From Planctomycetes bacterium RBG_16_43_13 (lineage in GTDB: Bacteria > Planctomycetota > MHYJ01): 8,877 bases of DNA. This document shows, one piece after another, positions 7,847 through 8,877 of the stretch; position 1 is the stretch's first letter; each line of letters starts with the position of its first letter. The notes under the pieces are model-generated. The model ran no database searches and was not told the origin of the DNA. It worked only from the letters and a program-made list of their open reading frames with translations. The DNA is taken from the NCBI GenBank assembly GCA_001828445.1, contig MHYJ01000146.1, positions 14,549 through 23,425 on the forward strand, in the 5' to 3' direction. Made by a program: the position numbers and the translations under genes.

Positions 7847-7930
7847 AGAGTAACAGCGGTTTCCCCACTTTTTGACCCCGTAAATTGGCTTCTACGCGCA
7901 TTTTTCGAGCTTCTAAAGGCGATTTGGAGC

Positions 7931-7962
7931 GGTTCAGTGGTTTTTCGAACTACCACTAAACC
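7931..7962. repeat. 11-bp hairpin with 10-base loop
   Basis: GGTTCAGTGGT (7931-7941) pairs with ACCACTAAACC (7952-7962) with one C-A mismatch, closing a loop that contains the palindrome TTCGAA. It is the strongest single stem in the intergenic region. It lacks a following T run on either strand, so it is not a textbook terminator, though it could protect a transcript 3' end. Confidence 0.6.
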
Positions 7963-7965
7963 TAC

Positions 7966-7992
7966 ATAAGTCCCTGATTGATAGGAGCTTAT
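7966..7992. repeat. 27-nt hairpin repeat, copy 1
   Basis: ATAAGTCCCT (7966-7975) and AGGAGCTTAT (7983-7992) form a 10-position stem with one T-G wobble and one C-A mismatch around a 7-base loop. It matches the copy at 8043-8069 at 21 of 27 positions, with the arms conserved and the loop divergent. Confidence 0.6.
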
Positions 7993-8042
7993 ACAGTTCT
8001 ATAGCTTTTAGCGGGGATTTTGCTACTTAAGTAACAATTTCT

Positions 8043-8069
8043 GTAAGTCCCTTGTTTACAGGAACTTAT
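8043..8069. repeat. 27-nt hairpin repeat, copy 2
   Basis: GTAAGTCCCT (8043-8052) and AGGAACTTAT (8060-8069) form the same stem as copy 1, with the same 7-base loop length and a C-A mismatch at the same position. An alternative, mutually exclusive stem CTGTAA (8041-8046) with TTACAG (8056-8061) is also possible. The copy ends 19 bases before the stop of the minus-strand gene. Confidence 0.6.
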
Positions 8070-8088
8070 TCGCTATTACCCACCACTT

Positions 8089-8841
8089 TTAGAACCAACG
8101 TAGCGGACCTGTGCCTTCGACCTCTTCATTCTTGCTACGTTTCTCGTTTCGAATCTTAATCCAGTTGTCAAACTGCTGTGCCTGAGACGACGTTAGAGAC
8201 ATCTTCATTTTAGCATATATTTCTGCCCTTATCTCATCCGACCTTTTAACCTTCTCGTCATATGTAAGAACCTTACCGCTCTCGTCTCTACCACTTTCCC
8301 ACCAAATGTTTTGTGTCTTTTTTGAATAATCTGTAAAGAACGGAGCTATGGCTTCCTTTTGTGCTTCTGTAAGTGGTGTCCCTATTCCTTTCTCCACCAT
8401 AGCTACCCCCTCTACCTTCATACGTTCACCCCAATCCTGATTTCTTTTTTCCCTTTCCTCTGCGCGCGACTGCTCAACTTGTTTCTTCACTATCTCTTTT
8501 AATTTATCATCTTCAACGATGCCGCCAGCACCTGCTCCATTAGGAGATGTCTGCTCACCTTGGGCTTTTGAACTATCTTTTGAGATAGATGAGAGCTTCT
8601 CATTATTCAAATCCTGCACCTTCTCGAGTTCATTTAGGCGCGTCTCTATCGCCTGTAAATACTGCTGTTGTGGAAGATTACCCGTTGCAACCGGCTTATT
8701 AGCTAAAGTATCCATTTTACTTTCGAGCGACTGCATCTGTTTCACCAACGTATCATATCTCATATATGAGAATACAAACCCCATCCCTAATGTGAACATC
8801 ACTACACTGAAGACCAAGTCCTTAAAACCAAATCTACTCAT
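8089..8841 (-). CDS. Membrane-anchored coiled-coil protein with two LTxxQ motifs
   Basis: The 250-residue product starts at the ATG whose complement is at 8839-8841, preceded on the minus strand by AGGAGG (8847-8852) with a 5-base spacing. Residues 8-27 form one hydrophobic segment after a short basic N-terminus (MSRFGFKD). There is no clear cleavage site, so it is probably an uncleaved signal anchor with the rest outside the cytoplasm. Residues about 30-48 and 58-88 are coiled-coil-like (QMQSLESKMDTL; TRLNELEKVQDL), followed by a Gly/Ser/Pro-rich linker (about 90-110). The helical C-terminal half holds LTEAQ (157-161) and LTSSQ (216-220), spaced as in Spy/CpxP-type LTxxQ periplasmic proteins, which sense or buffer misfolded envelope protein. 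Sequence outside the motifs is not close to Spy. It is convergent with the giant-protein operon and has its own upstream region, which is cut by the window end. Exact function is unknown. Confidence 0.8.
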   Translation of the reverse strand: MSRFGFKDLVFSVVMFTLGMGFVFSYMRYDTLVKQMQSLESKMDTLANKPVATGNLPQQQYLQAIETRLNELEKVQDLNNEKLSSISKDSSKAQGEQTSPNGAGAGGIVEDDKLKEIVKKQVEQSRAEEREKRNQDWGERMKVEGVAMVEKGIGTPLTEAQKEAIAPFFTDYSKKTQNIWWESGRDESGKVLTYDEKVKRSDEIRAEIYAKMKMSLTSSQAQQFDNWIKIRNEKRSKNEEVEGTGPLRWF

Positions 8842-8877
8842 ACAAACCTCCTTTCAAAAATAAAAATATACAAACAT

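Larger units (their letters stand above)
7746..7918. repeat. Nested quasi-palindrome with internal hairpins
   Basis: The outer arms are CTTTAGAA (7746-7753) with TTCTAAAG (7911-7918), then CGTAGAAGC (7759-7767) with GCTTCTACG (7888-7896), in correct nested order. Inside are GTGGTA (7778-7783) with TACCAC (7815-7820), and within that TGGTC (7797-7801) with GACCA (7807-7811) around a 5-base loop. All four stems can form together as one branched structure. Read by eye; folding energy was not computed. Confidence 0.5.
7720..8088. other. Convergent intergenic region rich in inverted repeats
   Basis: This 369-base stretch separates the plus-strand operon from the convergent minus-strand gene. No open frame in it has a credible ribosome binding site or recognisable product. 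It begins with a run of seven C (7720-7726) followed by GTTTTTATA. It then holds a nested set of inverted repeats (7746-7918), an 11-bp hairpin (7931-7962), and two related 27-nt hairpins (7966-7992 and 8043-8069). None of the hairpins is followed by a clear U tract on either strand, so no canonical intrinsic terminator can be called for either gene. A structured 3' untranslated region, a small RNA or a decayed mobile repeat are all possible. Confidence 0.6.

Noticed and set aside
7675..7956. Minus-strand open frame of 93 codons in the intergenic region
   Set aside because: It has a GTG start without a convincing ribosome binding site, overlaps the 3' end of the giant gene, and its composition simply reflects the inverted repeats.
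7931..7962. tRNA T-arm-like hairpin (loop contains TTCGAA)
   Set aside because: The loop is 10 bases, not 7, and no acceptor, D or anticodon arms fit around it on either strand.
7966..8069. CRISPR array
   Set aside because: There are only two imperfect copies with a 50-base gap, no third unit and no cas genes in the window.
8519..8863. Plus-strand frame of 114 codons antisense to the LTxxQ gene
   Set aside because: It is a cysteine-rich shadow of a gene with a good ribosome binding site, signal anchor and recognisable motifs on the other strand.

Overview
The window is about 60% A+T. The coding sequence favours AUA and AGA/AGG codons. It looks like a moderately AT-rich bacterium with a cell envelope that has exported proteins. 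The best guess is Planctomycetota or a close relative, for three reasons: a short UvrC ending near a RDEAHRFAQHYHH motif, an exported STN/secretin-N-like protein, and a giant TPR/PQQ-propeller protein. This placement comes from recalled family features; no search was run.

Layout. (1) Positions 1-2151, plus strand: a tight three-gene unit. It holds the 3' part of uvrC (cut by the window edge), rsmD 2 bases later, and a coiled-coil/PAS protein 4 bases after that. The PAS gene appears to start at an AUU codon placed 8 bases after a perfect AGGAGG. (2) Positions 2152-2270: a short intergenic region with a strong sigma-70-type promoter (TTGAAG, 17 bp, TATAAT) and a 10-bp palindrome just upstream. 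(3) Positions 2271-7719, plus strand: a two-gene operon of exported proteins. The first is a 235-aa two-lobed STN-like protein. The second is a 1577-codon protein with the order signal peptide, TPR, PQQ-like propeller, TPR, then a second propeller interrupted by a PDZ domain. Its Shine-Dalgarno overlaps the stop codon of the first gene. (4) Positions 7720-8088: a 369-base convergent intergenic region with no credible gene but rich in inverted repeats, including a pair of related 27-nt hairpins. (5) Positions 8089-8841, minus strand: a membrane-anchored coiled-coil protein with two LTxxQ motifs, convergent with the operon.

How the genes fit together. uvrC and rsmD are housekeeping genes (nucleotide excision repair; 16S rRNA methylation), with a small PAS protein apparently translationally linked to them. 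The second operon probably makes two periplasmic or envelope partners. The giant protein has only protein-interaction modules (TPR, propeller, PDZ) and no recognisable catalytic site, so a scaffold role is the simplest inference. The minus-strand LTxxQ protein also faces the periplasm, but nothing directly ties it to the operon. The least explained parts are the giant protein's architecture, the two non-standard initiation sites and the structured intergenic region.
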